NCBI GenBank assembly: GCA_023230565.1
Contig: JALNXD010000075.1
Span: forward strand, 1 to 8,004
DNA length: 8,004 nucleotides
Source of the DNA: Syntrophales bacterium
Lineage (GTDB): Bacteria > Desulfobacterota > Syntrophia > Syntrophales > UBA2210
Direction of reading: 5' to 3'
Shown here: piece after piece, positions 1 to 5,897 of the stretch
Layout of the letters: every line of letters starts with the position of its first letter
Numbering within the stretch: the stretch's first letter is position 1
Position numbers and translations under genes: made by a program
Notes under the pieces: generated by a model
The model's database searches: none
Told to the model about the DNA's origin: nothing
What the model saw: the letters and a program-made list of their open reading frames with translations, nothing else

Positions 1-513
1 GGCTTTTTTTATGAAGAAAATATCAGGATAGGCGCTGAACATCACCGCTGCATCAAGTATAAGATTATGTTCTTTTGCAACTGTATTGATATCCGGAATT
101 TCGATGTGATCTCCGGTCAAAAGCGGAACCTGCCCCCATCCGTACACCACACCTACGCATTTACCGCCCGTTCTTTCCCAGAATCTGCTCCCGCATCCTG
201 CCGTCATCGACAAATGCATATTGCGCGCACTGGAGTCAGCCCATTGTTTCGCGAACACATCGGTATCATTTCCCGGAGATGCCACGAATACACAGCAATC
301 CGCACCTGCCCGATATATTTCTTCGAGTATCGGCGAATACATCCCTGCTTTATACTTCAAGGCCTTCTTATACACGACTTCCATGCCAAGGTGCTCCGCG
401 AACTCCTCCATACCCGGAAACGCTTTCGTCATTTCTGTTGCAGGATACCCCTTGAAAAAATTTTGAGTCCACAAAAGATCTTCACTCAGAAGCGCAATTT
501 TTTTTGCAAACAT
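1..513 (-). CDS. C-terminal part of an ABC-type (branched-chain amino acid family) substrate-binding protein; 3' end beyond the window, apparently 5'-truncated
   Basis: The minus strand is open for 171 codons from ATG 513-511 to the window edge. The product starts MFAKKIALLSEDLLW, which matches the point where the second lobe of Peripl_BP_6/LivJ-type periplasmic binding proteins begins (the usual 'K-VAIL-ED--WG' strand). Further on come 'ADCCVFVASPGNDTD', 'FWERTGGKCVGVVYGW' and a terminal 'AYPDIFFIKKA' resembling the family's 'YDALYVLKEAI'. Such proteins bind small organic solutes outside the membrane for an ABC importer. No signal peptide or N-terminal lobe (normally about 150 residues) precedes the ATG. 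An in-frame TGA lies at 521-519, the upstream bases are AT-rich and noncoding-looking, and only a weak ribosome binding site (AAAGATAA) is visible. I infer a 5'-deleted gene. Family assignment is fairly firm; the substrate is unknown. Confidence 0.72.
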   Translation of the reverse strand, partial: MFAKKIALLSEDLLWTQNFFKGYPATEMTKAFPGMEEFAEHLGMEVVYKKALKYKAGMYSPILEEIYRAGADCCVFVASPGNDTDVFAKQWADSSARNMHLSMTAGCGSRFWERTGGKCVGVVYGWGQVPLLTGDHIEIPDINTVAKEHNLILDAAVMFSAYPDIFFIKKA

Positions 514-560
514 TTTATATCATTATCTTTAATTTTCATATTTTTTTTGGATTCTATTTT

Positions 561-582
561 TATCATTATGATACATTTGACA
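561..582. promoter_or_regulatory. Odd-length palindrome TATCATTATGATA plus a TTGACA box in the divergent spacer
   Basis: The 126-base gap between the minus-strand binding-protein remnant and the plus-strand MscS gene holds a perfect 13-base palindrome (561-573) and, on the plus strand, a TTGACA hexamer (577-582). A related ATCATTATC string lies at 518-526. TTGACA could be the -35 box of the MscS promoter, but at the proper spacing only a poor -10 (TCGAAA near 600-605) is present. The palindrome resembles an operator, loosely Fur-box-like in composition. Both readings are inference. Confidence 0.25.
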
Positions 583-639
583 TACGCGCTTGATCAGTGT
601 CGAAACAAAAACTCAAACGAGAAAAAAGGGGGGGTACAT

Positions 640-1533
640 ATGTCACTTGGAACGTATATGAGTAATCTGGCTGACTGGCTTCTCACAAGCGGATTAAGAA
701 TACTCCTGATCGCCATCCTCACTGTAGCAGCCTTGAAGGCAGCTCAGTTCATTTCATCACGCGCCATAACACTCACCGGGAAGAAAGATATGGAAATGCA
801 AAAGCGAATGGATACATTAAGTTCAGTTATCCGGTATGTATTTGTAATCGGAATACTGATAGTATCCTTTGTCATGATTCTCGGGGAATTCGGAGTTGAA
901 ATCGGTCCTATTATTGCAGCCGCCGGAATTGTCGGCCTGGCTGTAGGCTTTGGCGCCCAGAATCTCGTTCAAGACATTATAAGCGGATTTTTTATTCTCC
1001 TTGAAGATCAAATTCGTGTGGGAGATGTTGTTCAGATTGCGGATAAAGGAGGTCTGGTTGAACGCATTAATTTGCGAATGACAATTCTGAGGGATCTTTC
1101 GGGCAATGTGCACTTTATAAGGAACGGCCAGATTCAGGTTGTAACCAATATGACCAAGGATTACGGCCGCTATGTTTTTGATATTGGTGTCGCATATCGG
1201 GAAGATGTCGATCATGTGATCGAAGTCATCAAAGATGTAGACAGGGAGTTAAGAGAAGATCCGGCCTTCAAAGATGATATTCTGGAACCCATCGAGATCC
1301 TCGGTTTGGATCAATTTGCCGATTCCGCCGTTATTATTAAAGCGCGCACAAAAACCCAGCCGATCAAGCAATGGTCTGTCGCAAGGGAATTTAACAGACT
1401 CTTGAAAAAAAGATTCGACAAGGAAGGGATCGAAATCCCTTTTCCACATATCACTTTATACATGGGAGAAGACAAAGAAGGTCACGCACCGCCACTGAGA
1501 ATGAAAATCGATAAAACATCTGCCGCCTATTGA
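640..1533 (+). CDS. Small-conductance mechanosensitive channel, MscS family
   Basis: 297-residue inner-membrane channel that opens under membrane tension to release solutes on hypo-osmotic shock; length is close to E. coli MscS (286). Three hydrophobic segments are visible at about 17-37, 61-83 and 88-120. The last contains the pore-helix signature 'GIVGLAVGFGAQNLVQD' (residues 96-112), followed by 'ILLEDQIRVGDVVQI', the start of the beta domain. The alpha/beta C-terminal domain runs to about 275 ('IPFPHITLYMG'). The ATG at 640 was chosen because it lies just after a purine-rich AAAAAAGGGGGGG tract (624-634) and opens the first membrane helix. The same frame is open back to 67, but that part is antisense to the binding-protein gene and resembles no channel. 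It sits alone between a divergent remnant and a gene-poor stretch. Function is confident at family level. Confidence 0.93.
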   Translation: MSLGTYMSNLADWLLTSGLRILLIAILTVAALKAAQFISSRAITLTGKKDMEMQKRMDTLSSVIRYVFVIGILIVSFVMILGEFGVEIGPIIAAAGIVGLAVGFGAQNLVQDIISGFFILLEDQIRVGDVVQIADKGGLVERINLRMTILRDLSGNVHFIRNGQIQVVTNMTKDYGRYVFDIGVAYREDVDHVIEVIKDVDRELREDPAFKDDILEPIEILGLDQFADSAVIIKARTKTQPIKQWSVAREFNRLLKKRFDKEGIEIPFPHITLYMGEDKEGHAPPLRMKIDKTSAAY

Positions 1534-1603
1534 AAAAATAAATCAGATGGCATAGTGTAATATGCTGAATCCGGCAAATGACTCTTTAAAACTTTTTATC
1601 CCG

Positions 1604-1697
1604 ATACCTTTTTCATCATAATGAAAGGTATGGTGCTGAGCGAGTCCGCGACGGCACAGCTTCAAGGACGATTCAGCAGTCGGGTAAAGCCCATGCC
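1604..1697 (+). ncRNA. Candidate structured RNA / 5' leader upstream of the 41-codon ORF
   Basis: This noncoding-looking stretch can fold into nested helices. GGTATG (1627-1632) pairs with CATGCC (1692-1697), TGCTGA (1634-1639) pairs with TCAGCA (1673-1678), and GTCC (1644-1647) pairs with GGAC (1666-1669). CGAC (1649-1652) can also pair with GTCG (1679-1682) as a pseudoknot, and GGG-TAAAG-CCC (1682-1692) is a competing small hairpin. An additional imperfect hairpin, ATACCTTTTTCAT / ATGAAAGGTAT (1604-1631), overlaps the 5' side and would be mutually exclusive with the first helix. Such alternative pairings just upstream of an ORF resemble a cis-regulatory leader. I recognise no known riboswitch or ribozyme class. 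The helices are seen in the sequence; that they form or regulate anything is inference. Confidence 0.33.
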
Positions 1698-1740
1698 TCT
1701 GATGTGTGAACAGATGAGTTGCGTATAAAAAGGTAACGTA

Positions 1741-1866
1741 ATGCGTAAACATAGCAGCAAAAGAAACGGAAATTCTTCAGATATCTTAGATGAAACTAAA
1801 TCCGGCACACAGTTTTCCGATGATGAGTGGAAAGATATAATAGACTTTCCTCTCGGCGGCGGATGA
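1741..1866 (+). CDS. Possible 41-residue small protein of unknown function
   Basis: ATG at 1741, stop TGA at 1864-1866. It is preceded by AAAAAGGTAA (1727-1736), giving a usable Shine-Dalgarno at normal spacing, and followed 12 bases later by a terminator-like hairpin. The product starts MRKHSSKRNGNSSD, is hydrophilic and basic at the N-terminus, acidic in the second half (FSDDEWKD) and ends IIDFPLGGG. No membrane segment, signal peptide or cysteine is present. I do not recognise the family. The arrangement of leader, ribosome binding site, short ORF and terminator argues for a transcribed unit, but the ORF is short enough to be chance. Alternatives are a remnant of a longer gene or a peptide precursor with a Gly-rich C-terminus. 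An even shorter ORF (1693-1728, 11 codons plus stop) precedes it. Confidence 0.42.
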   Translation: MRKHSSKRNGNSSDILDETKSGTQFSDDEWKDIIDFPLGGG

Positions 1867-1878
1867 AGCTCATCTTTA

Positions 1879-1916
1879 GAAGGAAAAACGGTGCGTTTTT
1901 CTTCAGAATTTTTTAA
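1879..1916 (+). terminator. Rho-independent-type terminator after the 41-codon ORF
   Basis: GAAGGAAAAACG (1879-1890) and CGTTTTTCTTC (1894-1904) form an 11-bp stem with one bulged G and a GTG loop, followed by AGAATTTTTT. The stem is A/T-rich, so termination strength is uncertain, but the T-run lies on the plus-strand side only, which matches the orientation of the small ORF. Confidence 0.45.
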
Positions 1917-1965
1917 AAATATAATAACCATGATCCGGAAGTTATGGAAATACTGAAGTTCTAGC

Positions 1966-2020
1966 GATCGTTTCTTCCCTTCTCACGGTTATCGTATATA
2001 CTCCCCTGCATGCAACGATC
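1966..2020. repeat. Inverted repeat GATCGTT...AACGATC downstream of the CMD gene
   Basis: GATCGTT (1966-1972) and AACGATC (2014-2020) are perfect inverted copies separated by 41 bases, 23 bases beyond the stop of the minus-strand CMD gene. The long loop and lack of a T-run on either side make it a poor intrinsic terminator. It could be a weak 3'-end structure or chance. Confidence 0.22.
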
Positions 2021-2042
2021 TACTGAATGTGCCAGCTCTTTT

Positions 2043-2387
2043 CTATAGTTTACCTAATTCATCCAAAAACTGTATTACTCTGATTGATTCCGCAATTCCC
2101 GTTGTGCCCCTCATACTGACAACAACTTCAATCGTCTCAAGAAAATCCTCCTTTGTCGCACCCAGATTCAGGGCGGCTTCAGCTTGACTCAGAACGCAGT
2201 TTCGGCAACCCGCTCCCAGAGCAACCGCCATAGCCATTAACCGCTTTGTTTTGCTATCTATTGCACCATCTTTATACGCTTCATTCACTTGCGCGCCAAG
2301 CATTTTAGCCACATCAGGCATGGCACGTAAAAAATTCCCAAGCTGCTTTTTCCTGTTTTCATTCAATTCGAGTTGGCTTTCCGACAT
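2043..2387 (-). CDS. Carboxymuconolactone decarboxylase / AhpD-family protein
   Basis: 114-residue all-helical small protein. The core 'VALGAGCRNCVLSQAEAALNLGAT' region (residues 55-78) is the CMD/AhpD signature: in AhpD it holds a redox-active CxxC followed by a His three residues later. Here the two cysteines are present (C61, C64) but the expected His position is Gln68. Family members are either decarboxylases/lactonases of aromatic catabolism or peroxidase partners; with CxxC retained, a thiol-based role is plausible but the missing His makes activity uncertain. The start at 2387 is set by AAAGGAG (revcomp of 2395-2401), 7 bases ahead; the longer open frame to 2429 lacks such a site. It lies 62 bases after the acyl-CoA ligase on the same strand, so the two probably form an operon. 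Substrate unknown. Confidence 0.85.
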   Translation of the reverse strand: MSESQLELNENRKKQLGNFLRAMPDVAKMLGAQVNEAYKDGAIDSKTKRLMAMAVALGAGCRNCVLSQAEAALNLGATKEDFLETIEVVVSMRGTTGIAESIRVIQFLDELGKL

Positions 2388-2449
2388 ATACGTGCTCCTT
2401 TCAGGCGGATGTATTCCACGAAATTCCAAAACCGGATTGATATCCCCGG

Positions 2450-4057
2450 TTATGTAATCGTGTGTTCCTGGATCATTTTTTTCAAGCTTTTACGATCAAC
2501 TTTCCCAGTCGTACCTAAAGGCAATTCTTTTACAAAGTATACTTTCTTTGGTCTTTCGTAGCTTGCCACTTTCTCCTTACAAAGTTCAATAACTTCAGTT
2601 TCCGTAATGTCCTCCCCTTTTTTCGGAACTACGACGGCTGTGACGACTTCCTGCCATTTATCATCCGGAATGCCGACTACCACCGCAGCATTTACCTTTG
2701 GATTCTGCTGTATGATTTCTTCGATCGGCAAGGGTGATACTTTTTCTCCACCGCTTTTTATTATATCGTCTCCGCGGCCGTAATAATAAAAGTATCCTTT
2801 TTCATCCCTCCATCCCGTATCACCCACAATTGCCCAGCCGTTTCTAAACCCCTGGCGAGTTGCTTCTTCATTCTTGTAATACTCGCAATTGATAGGCAAC
2901 GCCGGGGTTCTGACCCAGATGTGCCCTACTTCATTCACCGGCAATTCGTTCCCTTCTTCATCAGCAATCATTATTTCCGCTGCAAGGGAGGGTACTCCGA
3001 GATTGTCAGGGCGGGTCGCATCCAGCTCCTCCTGGGAGACGTAGGAGGCAGTTGCAAATTCTGTAGAGGCATAGTTTGAACCAAGAGTAGCATTACTGAA
3101 AAAATCAAGCAGATCTTTTTTCTCCTGAGCCTTGAGCGTCGTAGAGCCGCAGATTATCGCAACCAGGGAACTGACATCATATTTTTTTAACGTTTCTGCG
3201 GGAAGCTTTTTTATTTCGTAGAGCATGGCGGGCTGAATCCATGTCGAATTGATCTTCTCTTCATGGATTAACTTAAGAAACTTTTCCGGCTCGAATTTCC
3301 TTGTAAGGACAAGCGTCGCCGGTGAAATCAAAGGAATCAGGGTAAAACTCTGGCCTCCAAGATGAAATTGAGGACCTATGAGTAAAGATACAAGATGATT
3401 ATATGCAGGAAGGCCAAGTTTATGTGTCGCATCATAATTAGGGTAATAAATTATTCCTGTCAGAGGGTGGTACATATCGGCGGCCATGCTCTTCAGCACG
3501 CCTTTGGGCATTCCTGTCGTTCCGGTCGTATATAGAAGAGAATTCGGATCCATTATTTTCACATCGATTTCCGGCCTTTTATCAGACGACCGGCGAATCA
3601 GATCCTCATACGTATCAATTCCATTTATATCCGGCTTATTTCCTCTTTCAATCATAATAAAATGTTTCAGTTTAGATGCATTTTCCCTTGCCATACCAAC
3701 AGCTTCCGCATATTGATCCTCAAAAATAACAGCCTGGCTATCAGAATGATCGAGCATATAGGCAATTCGATCACTGGGCATTAAATTGTTGATGAGTACG
3801 GAAACAATACCTATTTTGGCCGTGGCCAGCTGGTACTCCATATATTCCGGGCAATTCATGGCCAGTATGGCCACATGGTCCCCCTTCTTCAATCCGAGAT
3901 CCAAAAGACCGTTGGCTAATCTGTTGGCCCTCTCCTCCATTTCCCTGTAGGTTTGTCTTTTGCCGCCATCGAAGACCTGAATTGTCTTGTCAGGAAAAAG
4001 CTTCAAATTCTTCTCGAAGAGATTGCCAATAGTTACATCTTCCATACTCTTTATCAT
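2450..4057 (-). CDS. AMP-forming acyl-CoA synthetase/ligase (ANL superfamily)
   Basis: 535 residues, full length for the family. It activates a carboxylic acid to acyl-AMP and then to acyl-CoA in the cytoplasm. Visible motifs in order: phosphate-binding loop LYTTGTTGMPKG (175-186); NYASTE (328-333), the A5 adenine/substrate motif; GDTG (412-415), ribose-contacting Asp413; hinge YGRGDDIIKSGGEK (426-439); and the C-terminal catalytic Lys519 in PLGTTGKVDR. All key residues are intact. The start at 4057 has GGAGG six bases upstream and a sigma70-like promoter 44 bases upstream; the frame stays open to 4234, but that extension is upstream of the promoter and unlike the family. It is followed by the CMD gene. 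Medium/long-chain, aromatic or bile-acid-type acids cannot be told apart by eye, so no symbol is given. Confidence 0.94.
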   Translation of the reverse strand: MIKSMEDVTIGNLFEKNLKLFPDKTIQVFDGGKRQTYREMEERANRLANGLLDLGLKKGDHVAILAMNCPEYMEYQLATAKIGIVSVLINNLMPSDRIAYMLDHSDSQAVIFEDQYAEAVGMARENASKLKHFIMIERGNKPDINGIDTYEDLIRRSSDKRPEIDVKIMDPNSLLYTTGTTGMPKGVLKSMAADMYHPLTGIIYYPNYDATHKLGLPAYNHLVSLLIGPQFHLGGQSFTLIPLISPATLVLTRKFEPEKFLKLIHEEKINSTWIQPAMLYEIKKLPAETLKKYDVSSLVAIICGSTTLKAQEKKDLLDFFSNATLGSNYASTEFATASYVSQEELDATRPDNLGVPSLAAEIMIADEEGNELPVNEVGHIWVRTPALPINCEYYKNEEATRQGFRNGWAIVGDTGWRDEKGYFYYYGRGDDIIKSGGEKVSPLPIEEIIQQNPKVNAAVVVGIPDDKWQEVVTAVVVPKKGEDITETEVIELCKEKVASYERPKKVYFVKELPLGTTGKVDRKSLKKMIQEHTIT

Positions 4058-4100
4058 AGTTTCCTCCAGAGGATTAGATTGGTACTGATGAGGCTTTGTT

Positions 4101-4129
4101 TTTTTAGAAAAAGATACCACTTGTGTCAA
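4101..4129 (-). promoter_or_regulatory. Sigma70-type promoter for the acyl-CoA ligase/CMD unit
   Basis: On the minus strand TTGACA (4129-4124) is followed by exactly 17 bases and TAAAAA (4106-4101; four of six matches to TATAAT). The start codon is 44 bases downstream, giving a leader of roughly 35 bases. No operator-like repeat overlaps it. This supports ATG 4057 as the real start. Confidence 0.55.
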
Positions 4130-4289
4130 GGAGATTTCGGAAGATTTTTTACTATTCCTGTTTCGGCGATAAGCTCTGCCCGTCCACAGATTAGCCGGAT
4201 AATAAGGGCGACATTTACATTTGACGGCTTTCAAAAAAACCGTATACTGCGTTTCGATTCGCAGATGGAAAGAGGTGCGTAATAACTTG

Positions 4290-4329
4290 AAAAAAGAGCC
4301 GGAACACCTCGACGGCAGCCCGGCTCTTT
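4290..4329 (-). terminator. Strong intrinsic terminator, minus strand
   Basis: AAAGAGCCGG (4293-4302) and CCGGCTCTTT (4320-4329) make a perfect 10-bp GC-containing stem with a 17-base loop. On the minus strand the stem is followed by a run of six T residues (revcomp of 4290-4295), so it ends transcription coming from the right. It lies 39 bases beyond the last stop of the HpaB-like pseudogene, whose natural terminator it probably is, and upstream of the CoA-ligase promoter, insulating that unit. Confidence 0.75.
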
Positions 4330-4368
4330 AAGCCACACTATTTCTTTTCAGTGATACTGAATATGATC

Positions 4369-4851
4369 TTATCTCTTCCAGGTAAAGCCAAGGGTATCTT
4401 TCTCTGCCAGACCTGCAAAAACCTTCGCGGTTAATTTCACATCTTCAACATCATAAAGTGAATCAACTAAGCAACGGGCAGCTCTAATATCCCCTCCGGA
4501 ATTTGTTGAGCGCACACTTTAACTATATCAGGCAGCCATACACCTGAAGGGTGCTTTTTACCTTCTACCTCAGCTCCGATTGAGGCAGCGTATGCCTCCT
4601 CTGCCCATGATATGAGAATGGTTAGTTTTTCTCTTGCATGCAGGGTATGTTCTACGCCGTTATATTCAGCTGCAAGCGCAGCTACTCCCGTCATGAGATC
4701 GAGTGTGCCCGCTTTACAACCTCCCTTGGCCGAAAAATGCGTCCCTATTGTGAGAGTTGCCGCTCTCTATATAAAATCCCATTCTCCTCATATAAATACC
4801 CTTTTTTCATGAGGCAAATACATCCTGGAAAACAGTTCGAAATACCGGATC
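4369..4851 (-). pseudogene. Decayed HpaB-family gene (4-hydroxybutyryl-CoA dehydratase / 4-hydroxyphenylacetate 3-monooxygenase-like)
   Basis: Reading leftward on the minus strand: 'FRTVFQDVF' (about 4840-4816), then a frameshift near 4811-4815 into 'PHEKRVFI', an in-frame TGA (4790-4788), 'GEWDFI', an in-frame TAG (4769-4767), then a long intact piece 'RAATLTIGTHFSAKGGCKAG...LDLMTGVAALAAEYNGVE...VEGKKHPSGVW' to about 4500. This reproduces the family's 'VFxPxERVFLCGEWEF...GGCKAG...AALIAEYNGVE' core. After 'IVKVCAQQ' the frame changes and 'IRAARCLVDSLYDVEDVK...AKVFAGL' follows to TAA 4371-4369, like the family's C-terminus ('YDLEEKKxLAKxIAG'). The roughly 120-150 residues expected between these pieces and the whole N-terminal half are absent. 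Family members use FAD, some with a 4Fe-4S cluster, on CoA esters or phenols. A genuine relic is near certain; its exact former function is not. Confidence 0.85.
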
Positions 4852-5371
4852 TATTATTATTCAGTCAAGAGCAAATCCAGTCAAGATTAGCAACTGGTTT
4901 TAGAGCCTTGCATGCTCTCTCCTCACAGCTAAATATTTTTATCTCCACTTCACGGCACATTTCATGGAAAGAGCAGTCTTTTAAATTATTTTGATTTATT
5001 TTTCTTAAAAGTTCCCGGAAAGTTTTGTATATGCACCGGTCACATTTGAGATGCCGGCTTCAGCAGATCGCAAAAGATCGCACCCATTGAACTGAAATAG
5101 AAGAAAAGAAAAGTCATGAAAGAAAAAATGAGCAGGTGGGGCACAGGCTCACCTATTCGAAATAAAACTATTCTTTGTATCAGTTTAAAATCGAATATTA
5201 CCTTTTGAAACTTCCGAGTAATTTTTCTTGACAAAATGCGGAGAAAGCAAGTATCCATAACAAAAGATACAAAAACAAATTCGAATTCTTGCGAGACCGA
5301 ACCAGTTCTTCCTTACTGTCACATCGAAACAGGTTATTTTCTGCAGGCACCAAAAGTGAAATTAAAGACAA
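4852..5371. other. About 520 bases with no recognisable gene
   Basis: Both strands have only short, low-complexity open frames. Minus-strand pieces such as 'FHEMCREVEIKIFSCEERA' (ending at the TGA at 4867-4865) and a hydrophobic 72-codon frame (5258-5040) resemble nothing I know and lack convincing ribosome binding sites. A plus-strand ATG run starting MKEKMSRWGTGSP (5115-5207) has only a superficial likeness to membrane methyltransferase N-termini. The stretch follows the truncated 5' side of the HpaB-like relic, so it may be deletion-scarred DNA. Its right end carries the candidate tspO promoter. Confidence 0.5.
5228..5257 (+). promoter_or_regulatory. Possible promoter for the tspO gene
   Basis: TTGACA (5228-5233) is a perfect -35 hexamer; TATCCA (5252-5257) at an 18-base spacer is a weak -10 (three of six). 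The start codon lies 114 bases downstream. The -35 is convincing, the -10 is not. Confidence 0.3.
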
Positions 5372-5761
5372 ATGAACGGATGGTATGAGAGTTTACGACG
5401 ACCTGCACTCACTCCTCCTGATTGGGTTTTCGGCCCTGTCTGGACGGTGATATACGTAATGATTGCTGTATCCCTGTTCCTGTTTGTGAAAAACTGCAAG
5501 ACAGAAGCAGGATTCGGAATCTACTTCTTGATCGCTTTTCACTTAATCGCTAATTTTTCCTGGACAGTACTCTTCTTTCGCCTTCAAAGTCCAGGCCTTG
5601 CGCTGATTGATATTATTGTTCTTGATGTCTCTCTGATATTCATGATTTATTATTTCTGGCACACAAACAGAGTTGCATCTGTCCTTTTGTGGCCATATTT
5701 TCTATGGGTACTTTTTGCGACATATTTGAATTCTTCATTTTATTTTTTGAACCGAACATGA
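5372..5761 (+). CDS. tspO: TspO/MBR-family tryptophan-rich sensory membrane protein, short form
   Basis: 129 residues with the TspO hallmark 'WYESLRRPALTPPDWVFGPVW' region (residues 4-24), 'NFSWTVLFF' (61-69) and 'LLWPYFLWVLFATYLN' (105-120). The family binds porphyrins/tetrapyrroles and sterol-like ligands in the membrane and is linked to stress and redox signalling. Classical members have five helices and about 150-160 residues; this one starts at the WY motif, so the first helix is absent and four helices remain. An in-frame TAA lies at 5363-5365, just upstream, and no hydrophobic segment is found in the other frames there, so the short form seems to be the real product. Homologues beginning at WY exist to my knowledge, hence I do not call it broken. 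No good Shine-Dalgarno precedes the ATG. Confidence 0.88.
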   Translation: MNGWYESLRRPALTPPDWVFGPVWTVIYVMIAVSLFLFVKNCKTEAGFGIYFLIAFHLIANFSWTVLFFRLQSPGLALIDIIVLDVSLIFMIYYFWHTNRVASVLLWPYFLWVLFATYLNSSFYFLNRT

Positions 5762-5824
5762 GGAAGTGCGTAACCGGACCATCGATCCAGTCCTATTTCG
5801 GAAATATATTAGAAAGTTATTATC

Positions 5825-5844
5825 CGGCTTTATAATGAAAGCCG
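5825..5844. repeat. Small hairpin between tspO and the next gene
   Basis: CGGCTTT (5825-5831) and AAAGCCG (5838-5844) are perfect inverted copies around a six-base loop. No T-run follows on the plus strand, so it is not a typical terminator. It may be an mRNA 3'-end or processing structure within the 136-base gap. Confidence 0.35.
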
Positions 5845-5897
5845 AAGCAGTGCCTGGCCCCTGTACCTGATCTTTATATTGGAACCGGGAATATAAT

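Noticed and set aside
67..639. N-terminal extension of the MscS reading frame by 191 residues
   Set aside because: It is antisense to the substrate-binding protein remnant, resembles no protein, and the true start at 640 has its own purine-rich ribosome binding tract.
1534..2042. Minus-strand ORFs of 69 and 89 codons in the gene-poor stretch
   Set aside because: They overlap the palindromic RNA-like segment and terminator hairpin, lack ribosome binding sites and resemble no family.
2388..2429. 14-residue N-terminal extension of the CMD protein
   Set aside because: The AAAGGAG site in front of ATG 2387 sits inside this extension and defines the later start.
4058..4234. 59-residue N-terminal extension of the acyl-CoA ligase
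   Set aside because: It lies across and upstream of a sigma70-like promoter, is rich in basic residues unlike the family, and ATG 4057 has a strong GGAGG site.
4767..4790. TGA as selenocysteine and TAG as pyrrolysine in the HpaB-like gene
   Set aside because: TGA sits at a Cys-like position, but a frameshift upstream, a deletion with frame change downstream and a missing N-terminal half point to decay, and two different recoding events seven codons apart are implausible.
5115..5207. Plus-strand ORF beginning MKEKMSRWGTGSP as a remnant of an isoprenylcysteine-methyltransferase-like membrane protein
   Set aside because: Only about seven residues are suggestive and nothing downstream in any frame continues the family.
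5040..5258. 72-codon hydrophobic minus-strand ORF
   Set aside because: No convincing ribosome binding site and no family resemblance; hydrophobicity reflects T-rich DNA.
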